64,000 nt of DNA from assembly GCF_008973465.1 (NCBI RefSeq), contig NZ_WBXN01000004.1:6178501-6242500 (forward strand), written 5' to 3'. Below the pieces are notes generated by a model. That model saw only the letters and a list, made by a program, of their open reading frames with translations, did not search any database and was not told the origin of the DNA. The stretch comes from Streptomyces sp. SS1-1. GTDB lineage: Bacteria > Actinomycetota > Actinomycetes > Streptomycetales > Streptomycetaceae. Each line of letters begins with the position of its first letter. Position 1 is the stretch's first letter. Shown piece after piece: positions 53,680-61,244 of the stretch. A program made the translations under genes and the position numbers.

Positions 53680-53846
53680 GCGTCGTCCTCCGGCAGCCGG
53701 TGCCCCTGGGGGTGGGCGAGCATCCACTCCCACATCCGCACCGGGTCCTCGGCCCGGTGCTCCCGCCCGCAGTGACAGGTGCCGTGCAGCAGGTCGGTGC
53801 CCGGCACCCAGTCGACGCGGTACACCTCCCCGGTGCCCCCGCTCAC
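53676..53846 (-). CDS. 56-residue Cys/His protein in the Rieske operon
   Basis: Small protein joined by 4-base overlaps to the oxygenase gene before it and the reductase gene after it, which strongly supports a real, translated gene. It begins VSGGTGEVYRVDWVPGTD and has a compact GTCHCGREHRAEDP motif followed by RMWEWMLAHPQGH. The C-x-C-x3-H arrangement could bind a metal. I do not recognise a named family. It may be an accessory or insertion factor for the oxygenase system; that is inference from coupling only. Confidence 0.7.
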   Translation of the reverse strand: MSGGTGEVYRVDWVPGTDLLHGTCHCGREHRAEDPVRMWEWMLAHPQGHRLPEDDA

Positions 53847-54913
53847 CGGACCTGCTCCTCGGGTTTGGCCCCCTCCTCGACCAGCCGGGCGAGGATGCGG
53901 CGCGCGGCCAGCCCGCCGGTGTCGATGTTGATGCTGAGCTCCTGGTAGCCGTGCCGCTCGGTGCCGAGGGTGCGCTGCAGCAGGTCCAGGGCGTCGACGT
54001 CCTGCCTCACCACGGTGTGGTTGCTGGCGCGCAGGAACTCGGTGACCTCCTCGTCGCCGGTCGCCCAGTCCCGCGACACCGCCCAGAAGTCGTACACCGT
54101 GCCGTCCCCGGAGGGCGTGATGGCGTAGGTGACCTCGGTGTGGAAGGCGTCCGGGTCGCTGCCGTCCGGCCGGGGCAGCACACCGACCGGGGCGACCCGG
54201 CTGTGCAGCACGTACAGACAGGGGGCCCGGTACTCGATGTCCTGCCAGCGGGTGATGCGGCCCTCGATGCCGGTCGAACGGGCGTAGAACGGGGGGCACT
54301 CGGCGTCGTCCATGTGCCGGCTCACCCGCACGATGCCCGCGCCCTCGTCCACCTCGGTGGTGATCGGCGTCTCGGCGACCTCGGGGGTGCCGATGTACCC
54401 GCCGTGCAGATACGTCTCGTGGGAGAGGTCGAGGAGGTTGTCGACCAGCAGGCCGTAGTCGCAGGCGATGGGCTCCATCCCGCGCACGGTGACCCAGCCC
54501 GGCGCGTCCAGGTGCCGGGCGCGCGGGATGCCGGCCGGGTCGGCCGGCTCCGGGTCGCCGATCCACACCCAGATCAGCGAGTCCTGCTCGACCACCGGGT
54601 ACGAGGCGACGCGCGCGGTGCGCGGGACGCGCTTCTGCCCCGGCACGTACACGCACGTCCCGGTCGTGTCGTACGTGAACCCGTGGTACCCGCACACGAT
54701 CCGGTCCCCGTCGAGCCGCGTCGGCGCCTCGGAGAGCGGATACCGGCGGTGCACACACCGGTCGTGCAGCACGACCGGCGTCCCCTCGTCCTCGGTGCGG
54801 TAGAGCACGAGCGTCTCCCCGCAGACACTCCTCCCGAGCAACTCCCGCCCCACCTCGTGGCTGTAGGCGGCGACGTACCACTGGTTCCTGGCGAACGCGG
54901 TCATGTGCGGCAT
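53843..54913 (-). CDS. Rieske aromatic ring-hydroxylating/demethylating oxygenase (VanA-like)
   Basis: 356-residue oxygenase component. The N-terminal Rieske [2Fe-2S] site is CVHRRYPLSE and VCGYHGFTYD, the C-x-H, C-x2-H pattern. The catalytic iron site is in DNLLDLSHETYLHGGY (two His plus an Asp further on). The overall length and the MTAFARNQWYVAAY start are those of vanillate O-demethylase and related oxygenases such as dicamba demethylase. ATG 54913 (MPHMTAF) has GGGAG upstream; ATG 54904 is possible. It heads the group with the 56-residue protein, the reductase and an importer. Confidence 0.92.
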   Translation of the reverse strand: MPHMTAFARNQWYVAAYSHEVGRELLGRSVCGETLVLYRTEDEGTPVVLHDRCVHRRYPLSEAPTRLDGDRIVCGYHGFTYDTTGTCVYVPGQKRVPRTARVASYPVVEQDSLIWVWIGDPEPADPAGIPRARHLDAPGWVTVRGMEPIACDYGLLVDNLLDLSHETYLHGGYIGTPEVAETPITTEVDEGAGIVRVSRHMDDAECPPFYARSTGIEGRITRWQDIEYRAPCLYVLHSRVAPVGVLPRPDGSDPDAFHTEVTYAITPSGDGTVYDFWAVSRDWATGDEEVTEFLRASNHTVVRQDVDALDLLQRTLGTERHGYQELSINIDTGGLAARRILARLVEEGAKPEEQVR

Positions 54914-54979
54914 GGCGGCGGCTCCCGACGTCGAGGCAGTGGCGCCCATCGTCGATACCGGCCGCCCGGGGGCGCAATA

Positions 54980-55002
54980 CGTCTTCCGTCTCACGGAAGA
55001 CG
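54980..55002. promoter_or_regulatory. 23-bp perfect palindrome between Rieske and helicase genes
   Basis: CGTCTTCCGT-CTC-ACGGAAGACG, ten-base arms around three bases. It lies 66 bases before the oxygenase start on one side and in the likely -35 region of a helicase promoter (TAGCGT at 55022) on the other. It has the form of a dimeric repressor site; no regulator gene is adjacent. Confidence 0.6.
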
Positions 55003-55041
55003 CCGGATACCGGCTCCGTGCTAGCGTGGAGCGTTTGCAGC

Positions 55042-55083
55042 GTCGCCGTGTCGGTGCCCCGTGCGGGGCCCCTGACCGGCGAC
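55042..55083 (+). promoter_or_regulatory. Structured part of helicase 5' leader
   Basis: GTCGCCG (55042-55048) pairs with CGGCGAC (55077-55083), enclosing GCCCC-GTGC-GGGGC (55056-55069). This gives a stacked hairpin in the untranslated leader, upstream of the hairpin that covers the ribosome site. Together they make a roughly 100-base structured leader. Confidence 0.45.
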
Positions 55084-55097
55084 CCCCTCCCTGCCGC

Positions 55098-55130
55098 GCC
55101 TTCCTCGGTACGGTCCCTTTCGAGGAAGGC
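55098..55130 (+). promoter_or_regulatory. Shine-Dalgarno-sequestering hairpin before DEAD-box gene
   Basis: GCCTTCCTCG (55098-55107) is perfectly complementary to CGAGGAAGGC (55121-55130), with a 13-base loop. The right arm contains the ribosome binding site GAGGAAGG, seven bases before the ATG at 55137. Folded, the site is fully paired; opening it by temperature, a helicase or a protein would permit translation. RNA-helicase genes in other bacteria are often controlled through their leaders, and self-regulation is a natural idea here. Confidence 0.65.
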
Positions 55131-55136
55131 TTTCCC

Positions 55137-56546
55137 ATGAACGAGTCAGTACGTGCCGATGCCCGGCAGGACGAGGTGCCGGGCGGCACCGAGGCGCCGC
55201 CCCCGGCGGCGTCCTTCGCGGAGCTGGGGCTTCCGGCCGCGATGCTCCGGGTGCTCGCCGAGCAGGGTGTGACCGTCCCCTTCCCGATCCAGGCGGCGGC
55301 CCTGCCCCACGCCCTCGCGGGACGGGACGTCCTGGGCCGGGGCCGCACCGGGTCCGGCAAGACGCTCGCCTTCGGCCTGGGGATGCTCGCCCGGACGGCC
55401 GGTCGGCGCGCCCTGCCCAAGGAGCCGCTGGCGCTCGTGCTGGTACCCACCAGGGAGCTCGCGCAGCAGGTCGGTGAGGCGCTCACCCCGTACGCGGAGG
55501 CGCTGCGGCTGCGCCTCACGACCGTGGTGGGCGGAGTGTCCCTCGGACGGCAGGCCGCCGAGCTGCGGGACGGCGCCGAGATCGTCGTCGCCACGCCCGG
55601 CCGGCTGCACGACCTCGTCGACCGCAAGGCCTGCCGGCTGGGACGGGTGCGGATCACGGTGCTGGACGAGGCCGACCAGATGTGTGACATGGGGTTCCTG
55701 CCGCAGGTCACGGAGATCCTGGACCAGGTGCGTCCCGACGGGCAGCGCATGCTGTTCTCCGCCACCCTGGACCGCGACGTCGACCAGCTGGTGCGGGACC
55801 GTCTGCGCGACCCCGCCGTCCACTCCGTGGACCCGTCGTCCAGCGCGGTCTCGACGATCGGGCACCACGTCTTCGTCGTGCACGGCCCCGACAAGTACGC
55901 CGTGACCACGGAGATCGCCGCCCGCGACGGACGCGTCCTGCTGTTCCTCGACACCAAGCACGGCGTCGACCAGCTCACGCGGCATCTGCGCGCCAGCGGT
56001 GTGGCGGCCGCCGCCCTGCACAGCGGCAAGGCCCAGCCGCAGCGCACCAGGACCCTGGCCCAGTTCAAGAACGGGCAGGTCACCGCACTGGTGGCGACGA
56101 ACGTCGCCGCACGCGGCCTGCACGTCGACGACCTCGACCTCGTGGTCAACGTCGATCCGGCCACCGACCCGAAGGACTATCTGCACCGGGCGGGCCGGAC
56201 GGCGCGGGCCGGCCGCTCCGGCACCGTCGTGACGCTCGTCCTGTCGGGACAGCGCCGCGAGACCAGCCAGGTCATGGCGGACGCCGGCGTCGCACCCAAG
56301 GTCGTCAAGGTGCGGTCCGGCGAGGCGGAGCTCAGCCGGATCACCGGCGCCAAGGCCCCCTCCGGACAGCCTCTCGACGGCGGGGCGGCCGCGCCACGCC
56401 CCAAGAACCACAACGCCCCGTTCCGTGGCCTCGGCACCACCAAGGACGCGAAGGGCGGCTCCGGCGGCAGACCGTCCCGCAGGAGCAGCGAGGCCCGCAA
56501 GCTGGCGGAGGCCCGGCAGGCCGCCCGGGTACGGCGCGGCGGCTGA
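55137..56546 (+). CDS. DEAD-box ATP-dependent RNA helicase
   Basis: 469-residue RNA helicase. The motifs occur in order: Q-motif region (FAELGLPAAMLRVLAEQG, FPIQAAALPHAL), Walker A GRTGSGKTLAF, PTRELAQQ, TPGRLHDLVD, DEAD in VLDEADQMCDMG, SAT in MLFSATLDRD, and ATNVAARGLHVDDLDLVVN with HRAGRTARAGRSG in the second RecA domain. A basic, Gly/Ser/Arg-rich tail (RPSRRSSEARKLAEARQAAR) probably binds RNA. ATG 55137 lies behind a ribosome site buried in a hairpin. This is the RhlE/CsdA-like type used for ribosome assembly, mRNA decay and cold growth. Confidence 0.95.
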   Translation: MNESVRADARQDEVPGGTEAPPPAASFAELGLPAAMLRVLAEQGVTVPFPIQAAALPHALAGRDVLGRGRTGSGKTLAFGLGMLARTAGRRALPKEPLALVLVPTRELAQQVGEALTPYAEALRLRLTTVVGGVSLGRQAAELRDGAEIVVATPGRLHDLVDRKACRLGRVRITVLDEADQMCDMGFLPQVTEILDQVRPDGQRMLFSATLDRDVDQLVRDRLRDPAVHSVDPSSSAVSTIGHHVFVVHGPDKYAVTTEIAARDGRVLLFLDTKHGVDQLTRHLRASGVAAAALHSGKAQPQRTRTLAQFKNGQVTALVATNVAARGLHVDDLDLVVNVDPATDPKDYLHRAGRTARAGRSGTVVTLVLSGQRRETSQVMADAGVAPKVVKVRSGEAELSRITGAKAPSGQPLDGGAAAPRPKNHNAPFRGLGTTKDAKGGSGGRPSRRSSEARKLAEARQAARVRRGG

Positions 56547-56705
56547 GCCCGGAGTCTTTGGGCCGCGCTCAGGAGGGGCGCCGTCCGGAGAGCGACCCGG
56601 CGACGCGCACTGCGTAGCGGACTCGGGTTCCGGGGCGGGGCGGCGGCCCCGGTGCGCCAGGTCCAGGGGGCCCGGCGCGGGCGCGGGTGGGTCCAGGTGA
56701 GCGGC

Positions 56706-56730
56706 CCGGCCACGCTCACCCCGTGGCCGG
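56706..56730 (-). terminator. Hairpin in copy A
   Basis: CCGGCCACG pairs with CGTGGCCGG around a 7-base loop (9-bp perfect stem), just beyond the degenerate reading-frame end at 56738 on the minus strand. It matches the hairpin at 57140-57164 in position and loop length. Confidence 0.6.
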
Positions 56731-56737
56731 GGCGGGT

Positions 56738-56908
56738 TCAGAGGCGAGTGAGGCGTCCCGGGTCGGGTTGCCGGGGTGCCACCACTCGCTCGGGGGTCGT
56801 CTGCTCGCGGTCCAGAGCCAGGACGGCGGCCACGCGGTGCTCGTCGTCCGTGGGCACCGCCGTGGTCGCGGGGGCGGCCGACCCGGGCGCGGCGCGGTGA
56901 GGAGTACC
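56738..56908 (-). pseudogene. Remnant of EamA transporter C-terminus
   Basis: On the minus strand this encodes RVAAVLALDREQTTPERVVA then PRQPDPGRLTRL and a stop, against PVAAVLALNHEQATPERVVV then PRQRDRGRLTRL at the end of the intact transporter. The reading frame upstream is not transporter-like and is in a different phase from the intact gene. It is a leftover of a tandem duplication, not an expressed membrane protein. Confidence 0.7.
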
Positions 56909-57120
56909 GGGAACGGGTGCCCCGGCGACGCCGGCCGTGTAGCCGCGTCCGGTTCGCAGGGGAGCGAGGTGCCCTGGGGCGGGCCGGCGGGCACGACCAC
57001 CCGCGCTCGGCAGCGCCTTCCCGCGTTCGATGGCCAGGGCGGCGGCCACCGTGGTGCGCCAGGTCCGCGCGGTTCCGGCCCGGTCGCGGGCTCGGCGTGG
57101 TGAGGCAGCACCGATCACGG

Positions 57121-57333
57121 TCGGCCCGGTGTGAGCGGCCCGGTCACGTTCACCCCGTGGCCGGCCCCGGTTCAGAGGCGAGTCAGGCGTCCCCGGTCCC
57201 GTTGCCGGGGGACCACCACTCGCTCGGGGGTCGCCTGTTCGTGGTTCAGGGCCAGGACGGCGGCCACCGGGTGGGCCTCGGGAGCGGGTTCCGGTGCGGA
57301 CGGCGTGGGGGTGGCGCGGGTGAGGAGTACCAC
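57121..57333. repeat. EamA gene 3' end (copy B, intact)
   Basis: The functional copy of the duplicated segment, holding the C-terminal codons of the transporter and the terminator hairpin behind it. Confidence 0.75.
57140..57164 (-). terminator. Terminator hairpin after EamA gene
   Basis: CCGGTCACG pairs with CGTGGCCGG (one G-U pair, 7-base loop), beginning seven bases beyond the stop at 57172. Confidence 0.65.
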
Positions 57334-58122
57334 TCCCCAGGACGCCAGGCCCGCCCCCGCCAGTGCCGCCAGGACACCCGCCGGGCCGCCCCGCAGCCGT
57401 TCGCCGAGCAGGACCAGGCCGATCACGGCCGCCGCGAGCGGGTTCGCGAGGGTGACGACCGCGAGCGGGGCGCCGAGGCCGCCCCGGTAGGCGGTCTGCG
57501 ACAGCAGCAGCCCGCCCGCGGCCAGCGAGGCCACGAGCACGGCCACGCCGGTGACCTGGAGGCTGAGCAGCGGGGCGGAGTGGTCCGTGGCGGCCACCGT
57601 GACCGTCTGGGTGAGCGCCGACGCGACCCCGGAGGTGAAGCCGGACGCGGTCGCGTGCCGCAGGCCCGGCCGGGCGCCCGGCCAGGCCAGCAGACCGGTC
57701 AGGGCCACCGTCACCCCCGCGACGCCGATCGCCTCGGGCGTGCTCAGCACGTCGTCGGGCGCGGCCCCGGACGCCGTGACGAGGATCGCGGCAAGACCGG
57801 TCAGCGTCAGCGCCGTACCGCGCCACTCGACGGCGCCGACCCGGCGGCCCGCGAGGCGCGCGCCCAGCGGCACCGCGGCCACCAGCGTGAGCGCGCCGAG
57901 CGGCTGCACCACCGTCAGCGGGCCGTACTTCAGGGCGATGACGTGCAGCAGCGCCCCGGTGGCGTTGAGCAGCACCGTCCCCCACCAGGCGCCCGAGCCC
58001 AGCAGCCGCACCAGGCCGGAACCGGCGCTGCGGGAGGCCAGCCGTTCCTGGGCGACGGCGGCGGTGGCGTAGGCGACGGCGGAGACGAGGGACAGCGCGA
58101 CGGCGAGCGCGGTGGCGGTCAT
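57172..58122 (-). CDS. EamA/DMT family membrane transporter
   Basis: 316-residue drug/metabolite transporter superfamily protein with about ten hydrophobic segments (TATALAVALSLVSAVAYATA first; TVVQPLGALTLVAAVPLGAR; LANPLAAAVIGLVLLGERLR, the family's typical glycine- and Glu-containing helix end). A polar, unusual C-terminal tail of about 45 residues (ATPTPSAPEPAPEAHPVAAV, then EQATPERVVVPRQRDRGRLT) has been duplicated downstream. ATG 58122 overlaps the PAP2 gene stop by ATGA. The substrate is unknown; expression is probably controlled by the TetR regulator encoded divergently from the PAP2 gene. Confidence 0.88.
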   Translation of the reverse strand: MTATALAVALSLVSAVAYATAAVAQERLASRSAGSGLVRLLGSGAWWGTVLLNATGALLHVIALKYGPLTVVQPLGALTLVAAVPLGARLAGRRVGAVEWRGTALTLTGLAAILVTASGAAPDDVLSTPEAIGVAGVTVALTGLLAWPGARPGLRHATASGFTSGVASALTQTVTVAATDHSAPLLSLQVTGVAVLVASLAAGGLLLSQTAYRGGLGAPLAVVTLANPLAAAVIGLVLLGERLRGGPAGVLAALAGAGLASWGVVLLTRATPTPSAPEPAPEAHPVAAVLALNHEQATPERVVVPRQRDRGRLTRL

Positions 58123-58928
58123 CGTCCCGCTCCCACGAGGACGGCGTCCCGGCCGGCGGCCTCGCCCCGGCGGGGAGCCGGAAGGAGCCCTCCGGTGAGC
58201 CGGACGGCCGTGCGGCCGGGGCGGGGGAGGAGGGCGAGCGCGAGCCCGAGCAGGGCCGTCGCCGCGAGCGCGTCGAGCCAGTAGTGGTTGGCCGTGCCCA
58301 CGATGACCAGCAGGGTCAGCGCGGGGTGCAGCAGCCACAGCAGGCGCCAGCGCGAGCGGGTGACCGCGATCAGGCCGAGCGCCACCATCAGGGCCCAGCC
58401 GAAGTGCAGCGACGGCATCGCCGCGAACTGGTTGGAGAGCTGGTCGCTCTGCGGCGGGCCGTACACGGACGGGCCGTAGAGGCGGGCGGTGTCCAGCAGC
58501 CCGGTCGCCGCGAGCATGCGCGGCGGGGCGAGAGGGAACGCCAGGTGCAGCAGCAGGGCGGCCCCGGTGACGGCCGTCAGGACCCGGCGGGCCCAGACGT
58601 AGTGCGCGGGCCGCCGCAGGTAGAGCCAGACCAGGAAGGCCAGGGTGGCAGGGAAGTGGACGGCCGCGTAGTAGGTGTTGGCCGCCCGCACGAGGCCGTC
58701 GCCGTGCAGCAGGAGGTGCTGCACACCGCCCTCGCCGGGCAGGTGGACGGCGCGTTCCAGGTCCCATAGCCGGTCCGCGTTGCGGAACGCCTCGACGGTG
58801 TGGCCGGTCGCCAGTTGGCGGCCCGTCTTGTAGACGAGGAAGAACCCCGCCACGAGCAGGAGTTCGCGGACCAGGGGTGGCCGCGGTGGCGCGGCCTCCT
58901 GCTGGGAAGGCTCGGTGCGGGCATTCAT
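58119..58928 (-). CDS. PAP2-superfamily membrane phosphatase
   Basis: 269-residue integral membrane protein of the PAP2/inositolphosphotransferase-like type. Active-site pieces are SLHFGWAL in NQFAAMPSLHFGWALMVALG and the later H-x3-D in GTANHYWLDALAATAL, which fit the S-x-x-H and H-x3-D blocks. The membrane segments start at VRELLLVAGFFLVYKTGRQL. It probably removes phosphate from a lipid or transfers a phospho-headgroup. The ATG at 58928 follows GAAGGGGCC. It is the first gene of a two-gene unit with the EamA transporter. Confidence 0.88.
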   Translation of the reverse strand: MNARTEPSQQEAAPPRPPLVRELLLVAGFFLVYKTGRQLATGHTVEAFRNADRLWDLERAVHLPGEGGVQHLLLHGDGLVRAANTYYAAVHFPATLAFLVWLYLRRPAHYVWARRVLTAVTGAALLLHLAFPLAPPRMLAATGLLDTARLYGPSVYGPPQSDQLSNQFAAMPSLHFGWALMVALGLIAVTRSRWRLLWLLHPALTLLVIVGTANHYWLDALAATALLGLALALLPRPGRTAVRLTGGLLPAPRRGEAAGRDAVLVGAGR

Positions 58929-59003
58929 CCCCCGGCCCCTTCGCTGACGTAGGTGGTGCTGGCTGAGCTGTCGGGCTGGGGACTGCTCCGGCTCGGCACA
59001 CTC

Positions 59004-59091
59004 ATCGATACGTGCACGTTCCGAAACGGGCCTGTACCGATACGCCACTGTACCGATACGCCAGCGTTCCGGTACAGTGGCGTTTCGATAG
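59004..59091. promoter_or_regulatory. TetR operator array, about 16-bp period
   Basis: Six imperfect copies of a CGTWYCGRWAC-like element: ATCGATACG (59004), CGTTCCGAAACG (59017), CTGTACCGATACG (59032), CTGTACCGATACG (59048), CGTTCCGGTACAG (59065) and CGTTTCGATAG (59081). Two copies form an exact 16-bp tandem repeat (CTGTACCGATACGCCA, 59032-59063). The array fills the divergent promoter between the PAP2 gene and the TetR gene and is the obvious binding region for that repressor. Confidence 0.75.
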
Positions 59092-59161
59092 ATGTGCGAC
59101 ACACTGGAGGGCGGGCCCCTCCGACGGTGGGCGCCGCACCCGGGAGCGAGGAGACGAGCAG

Positions 59162-59776
59162 ATGACGTCGCAGGCCGCGGACGGACCGGACACGGTCGCC
59201 GCCTCGCGCCGCTCCAAGCTCACCCGGGAGCGTGAGCAGGAGTTCTTCGACGCCGTCCTCGACCAGATCCGCGCCTGCGGCTACGACTCCGTCACCATGG
59301 AGGGCGTCGCCGCCAGCACCCGGTGCAGCAAGGCCACGCTCTACCGGCAGTGGCGGACCAAGCCGCAGTTCGTCGCGGCCGCCCTGCGGGCCAGCCGGCG
59401 GACCCGCTTCGACGGGATCGACACCGGCACCCTCGCCGACGACCTGCGGGAGGCGGCCCGCGCGGCGGGCGCCTGGTCGGCCAAGGACACCCGGCTGCTC
59501 CAGGCCCTCGGCCACGCCGTCACCCAGGACCCGGAGCTCAGGACGGCGCTGCGCGAGGCGCTCATCGACCCCGAGATCGACGCGCTCGAGCAGATCCTGC
59601 GGCGCGGGGTCGAGCGGGGCGAGGTGCCCGCCGACCACCCGGCGCTCGACTACATCCCCGCCCAGATCTTCGGCGTCCTGCGGGCCCGTCCCGTGCTGGA
59701 GGGCAAGGACGCCGACCCCGAGTACATCGTCCGGTTCGTGGAGGCCGCCGTGCTGCCCACGCTCGGACTCACCTGA
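59162..59776 (+). CDS. TetR family transcriptional regulator
   Basis: 204-residue repressor. The helix-turn-helix is at about residues 38-70 (SVTMEGVAASTRCSKATLYR then QWRTKPQFVAAAL). The C-terminal ligand domain includes TGTLADDLREAARAAGAWSA and ALREALIDPEIDALEQILRR, typical of TetR_C_16-like proteins. ATG 59162 follows GCGAGGAGACGAGC. It is divergent from the PAP2-EamA unit, with a repeat array between them. It is convergent with the DUF2510 gene through a long hairpin. Confidence 0.92.
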   Translation: MTSQAADGPDTVAASRRSKLTREREQEFFDAVLDQIRACGYDSVTMEGVAASTRCSKATLYRQWRTKPQFVAAALRASRRTRFDGIDTGTLADDLREAARAAGAWSAKDTRLLQALGHAVTQDPELRTALREALIDPEIDALEQILRRGVERGEVPADHPALDYIPAQIFGVLRARPVLEGKDADPEYIVRFVEAAVLPTLGLT

Positions 59777-59855
59777 GACCCAGGCCGCCGTCCGCGGGAT
59801 GACTGGACGGCGACCTGCAGCGCCGCACCGTGGGGACGGGGGCGGCGCCACCACC

Positions 59856-59903
59856 CGGCCGGGTGGGGTGCCCCTTGAGCGGAGGGGCCGCCCCACCCGG
59901 CCG
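59856..59903. terminator. Bidirectional hairpin between tetR-type and DUF2510 genes
   Basis: CGGCCGGGTGGGG (59856-59868) pairs perfectly with CCCCACCCGGCCG (59891-59903); the loop itself contains a GCCCCT/AGGGGC hairpin. It lies between two convergent genes and would end both transcripts. Confidence 0.85.
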
Positions 59904-59922
59904 TGTCACGTTCCGCCCGGGC

Positions 59923-60891
59923 TCACACGTCCTGGCCGGGACCGCCGCCCCGGGCGACCTCGATGCCCTTCGCGATCTCGTCCAGGACGCCCTGGCCCTG
60001 GTCGACGTCCACCCCGAGGCGGACGACCGCGATCTCCTTGCCGCCGGACGCCGGCGACGGGAAGGCGAGCGACTCGACATAGCCGTCCGAGCCCTCGCTG
60101 GTGACCGCCTGCCAGCGGACCAGATAACCCTTGCGCCCGGCCACGGTCACCGCCTCGGACGCCAGCACCTTGTGCGAGGTGATCTTCCCGTAGCCCTTGC
60201 CGTACGACTCCTTCGCGTTCGCCGCGATGTCCGCCTTGGCGACCGCCTCCGGGGTGTCGCCCGCGGTGCGCAGCACGAGCGCGGGAGCCGAGTAGGCGCC
60301 GCCCTTCATACAGGTCTCGGACTTCAGCGCGGGGCACGGGTAGGTGTCCTTCGACGCCACCTGCGCGCCCGCCCGGATCTGCTGCCCGTACCAGCCGTCC
60401 GGCACGGGCAGGCTGATCCCGTTCAGCGGATCGGTGATCGAACCGCTCTCCACCTTCGGCGGCTCGGACCCCTCCGGCCCCCGCGACGGGCCGCCCGAGC
60501 CCCCGCCGGAACCGCCGGGACCCTCGGGGCCACCGGGCAGGTCCGGGCGGTCCGGGGCCTGCCGGGACCCCGCGGCCGTGCCGCCCGGGCCGTCCTCGGC
60601 CGTCAGCGCGTACACGCCGACGCCGATGCACGCGAGGACCACCACCGCCACGCCGGCGGCTATCCCGGTGCGCAGTCCCCGCCGGGCCCCCGGTTGCACC
60701 TGGCCGGGATAGCCCGGGTGCACGGGGTACGCCGGATACGCCCCGCCGGCCGGCGGGCCCGCCGGGGCGCCGCTCCCCGTGGGGCGGACCTGGTCGGTCC
60801 ACGCGCTGCCGTCCCACCAGCGCTCGGTGGGCGGGCCGTCACTGTGCCGGCCTGGGTCGGGGTACCAGCCGGGAGGAGTCACCTGCGTCAT
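59923..60891 (-). CDS. DUF2510 domain membrane protein
   Basis: 322-residue protein. The N-terminal DUF2510 motif is PGWYPDPGRHSDGPPTERWW, with DGSAWTDQ after it. A Pro/Gly/Tyr-rich cytoplasmic linker, one membrane helix (TGIAAGVAVVVLACIGVGVY, about residues 77-97) and a Gly/Pro-rich spacer follow. The extracytoplasmic domain (about 150-322) has two Cys (TYPCPALKSETCMKGG) that could form a disulfide. The function of DUF2510 proteins is not known to me; many are cell-envelope-associated. ATG 60891 begins the domain exactly. Confidence 0.82.
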   Translation of the reverse strand: MTQVTPPGWYPDPGRHSDGPPTERWWDGSAWTDQVRPTGSGAPAGPPAGGAYPAYPVHPGYPGQVQPGARRGLRTGIAAGVAVVVLACIGVGVYALTAEDGPGGTAAGSRQAPDRPDLPGGPEGPGGSGGGSGGPSRGPEGSEPPKVESGSITDPLNGISLPVPDGWYGQQIRAGAQVASKDTYPCPALKSETCMKGGAYSAPALVLRTAGDTPEAVAKADIAANAKESYGKGYGKITSHKVLASEAVTVAGRKGYLVRWQAVTSEGSDGYVESLAFPSPASGGKEIAVVRLGVDVDQGQGVLDEIAKGIEVARGGGPGQDV

Positions 60892-61244
60892 ACGCCCACC
60901 GTAAGAGGTGCGGGTGAAAGCCGGATGAGAGGGCCGGGCCAGGTGCCGCACCCCGGCCGGGGGACCGGTGCGCGAGCGGGGCCCGCCGGCCGCGGGACCG
61001 ACCCGGGAGCCGCCGCGCCGGCGCCGGCGCGCGTGACGCGACGAGACCCCCGACTGCCCACTCCTGGCCGGAATTTGACTGTCATTCAGTCGACAAGGGC
61101 CATGTCGCGGACCCTTCCCGTCGCCTGCCCGCACAAGCCGTCACCCGTCGCGGCAACAGGTCCCCCGAGCGCTCTCCATTCCGTCCGCCGGAGGACTACG
61201 CTCGGGGGCTGTACGTCGTCCGGGCGACTTGGGGAGGTAGCGGG
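60892..61244. other. Intergenic region, divergent DUF2510 and AAA ATPase genes
   Basis: About 350 bases, no convincing gene. It includes an imperfect inverted element GACTG-TCATT-CAGTC near 61077-61091, overlapping a TTGACT at 61075 that has no clear -10 partner. The AAA gene's ribosome site GGGGAGG lies at its end. No terminator or RNA gene is recognised. Confidence 0.35.

Larger units (their letters stand above)
56690..56910. repeat. Diverged duplicate of the EamA gene 3' end (copy A)
   Basis: Similar to 57121-57333, offset by 434 bases at the gene end and about 423 further in, so indels are present. It contains copies of the terminator hairpin, the last codons and part of the upstream coding DNA of the neighbouring transporter. 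Most of the 56547-57171 non-coding stretch is explained by this copy plus a weaker third echo near 57020-57050. Confidence 0.75.
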
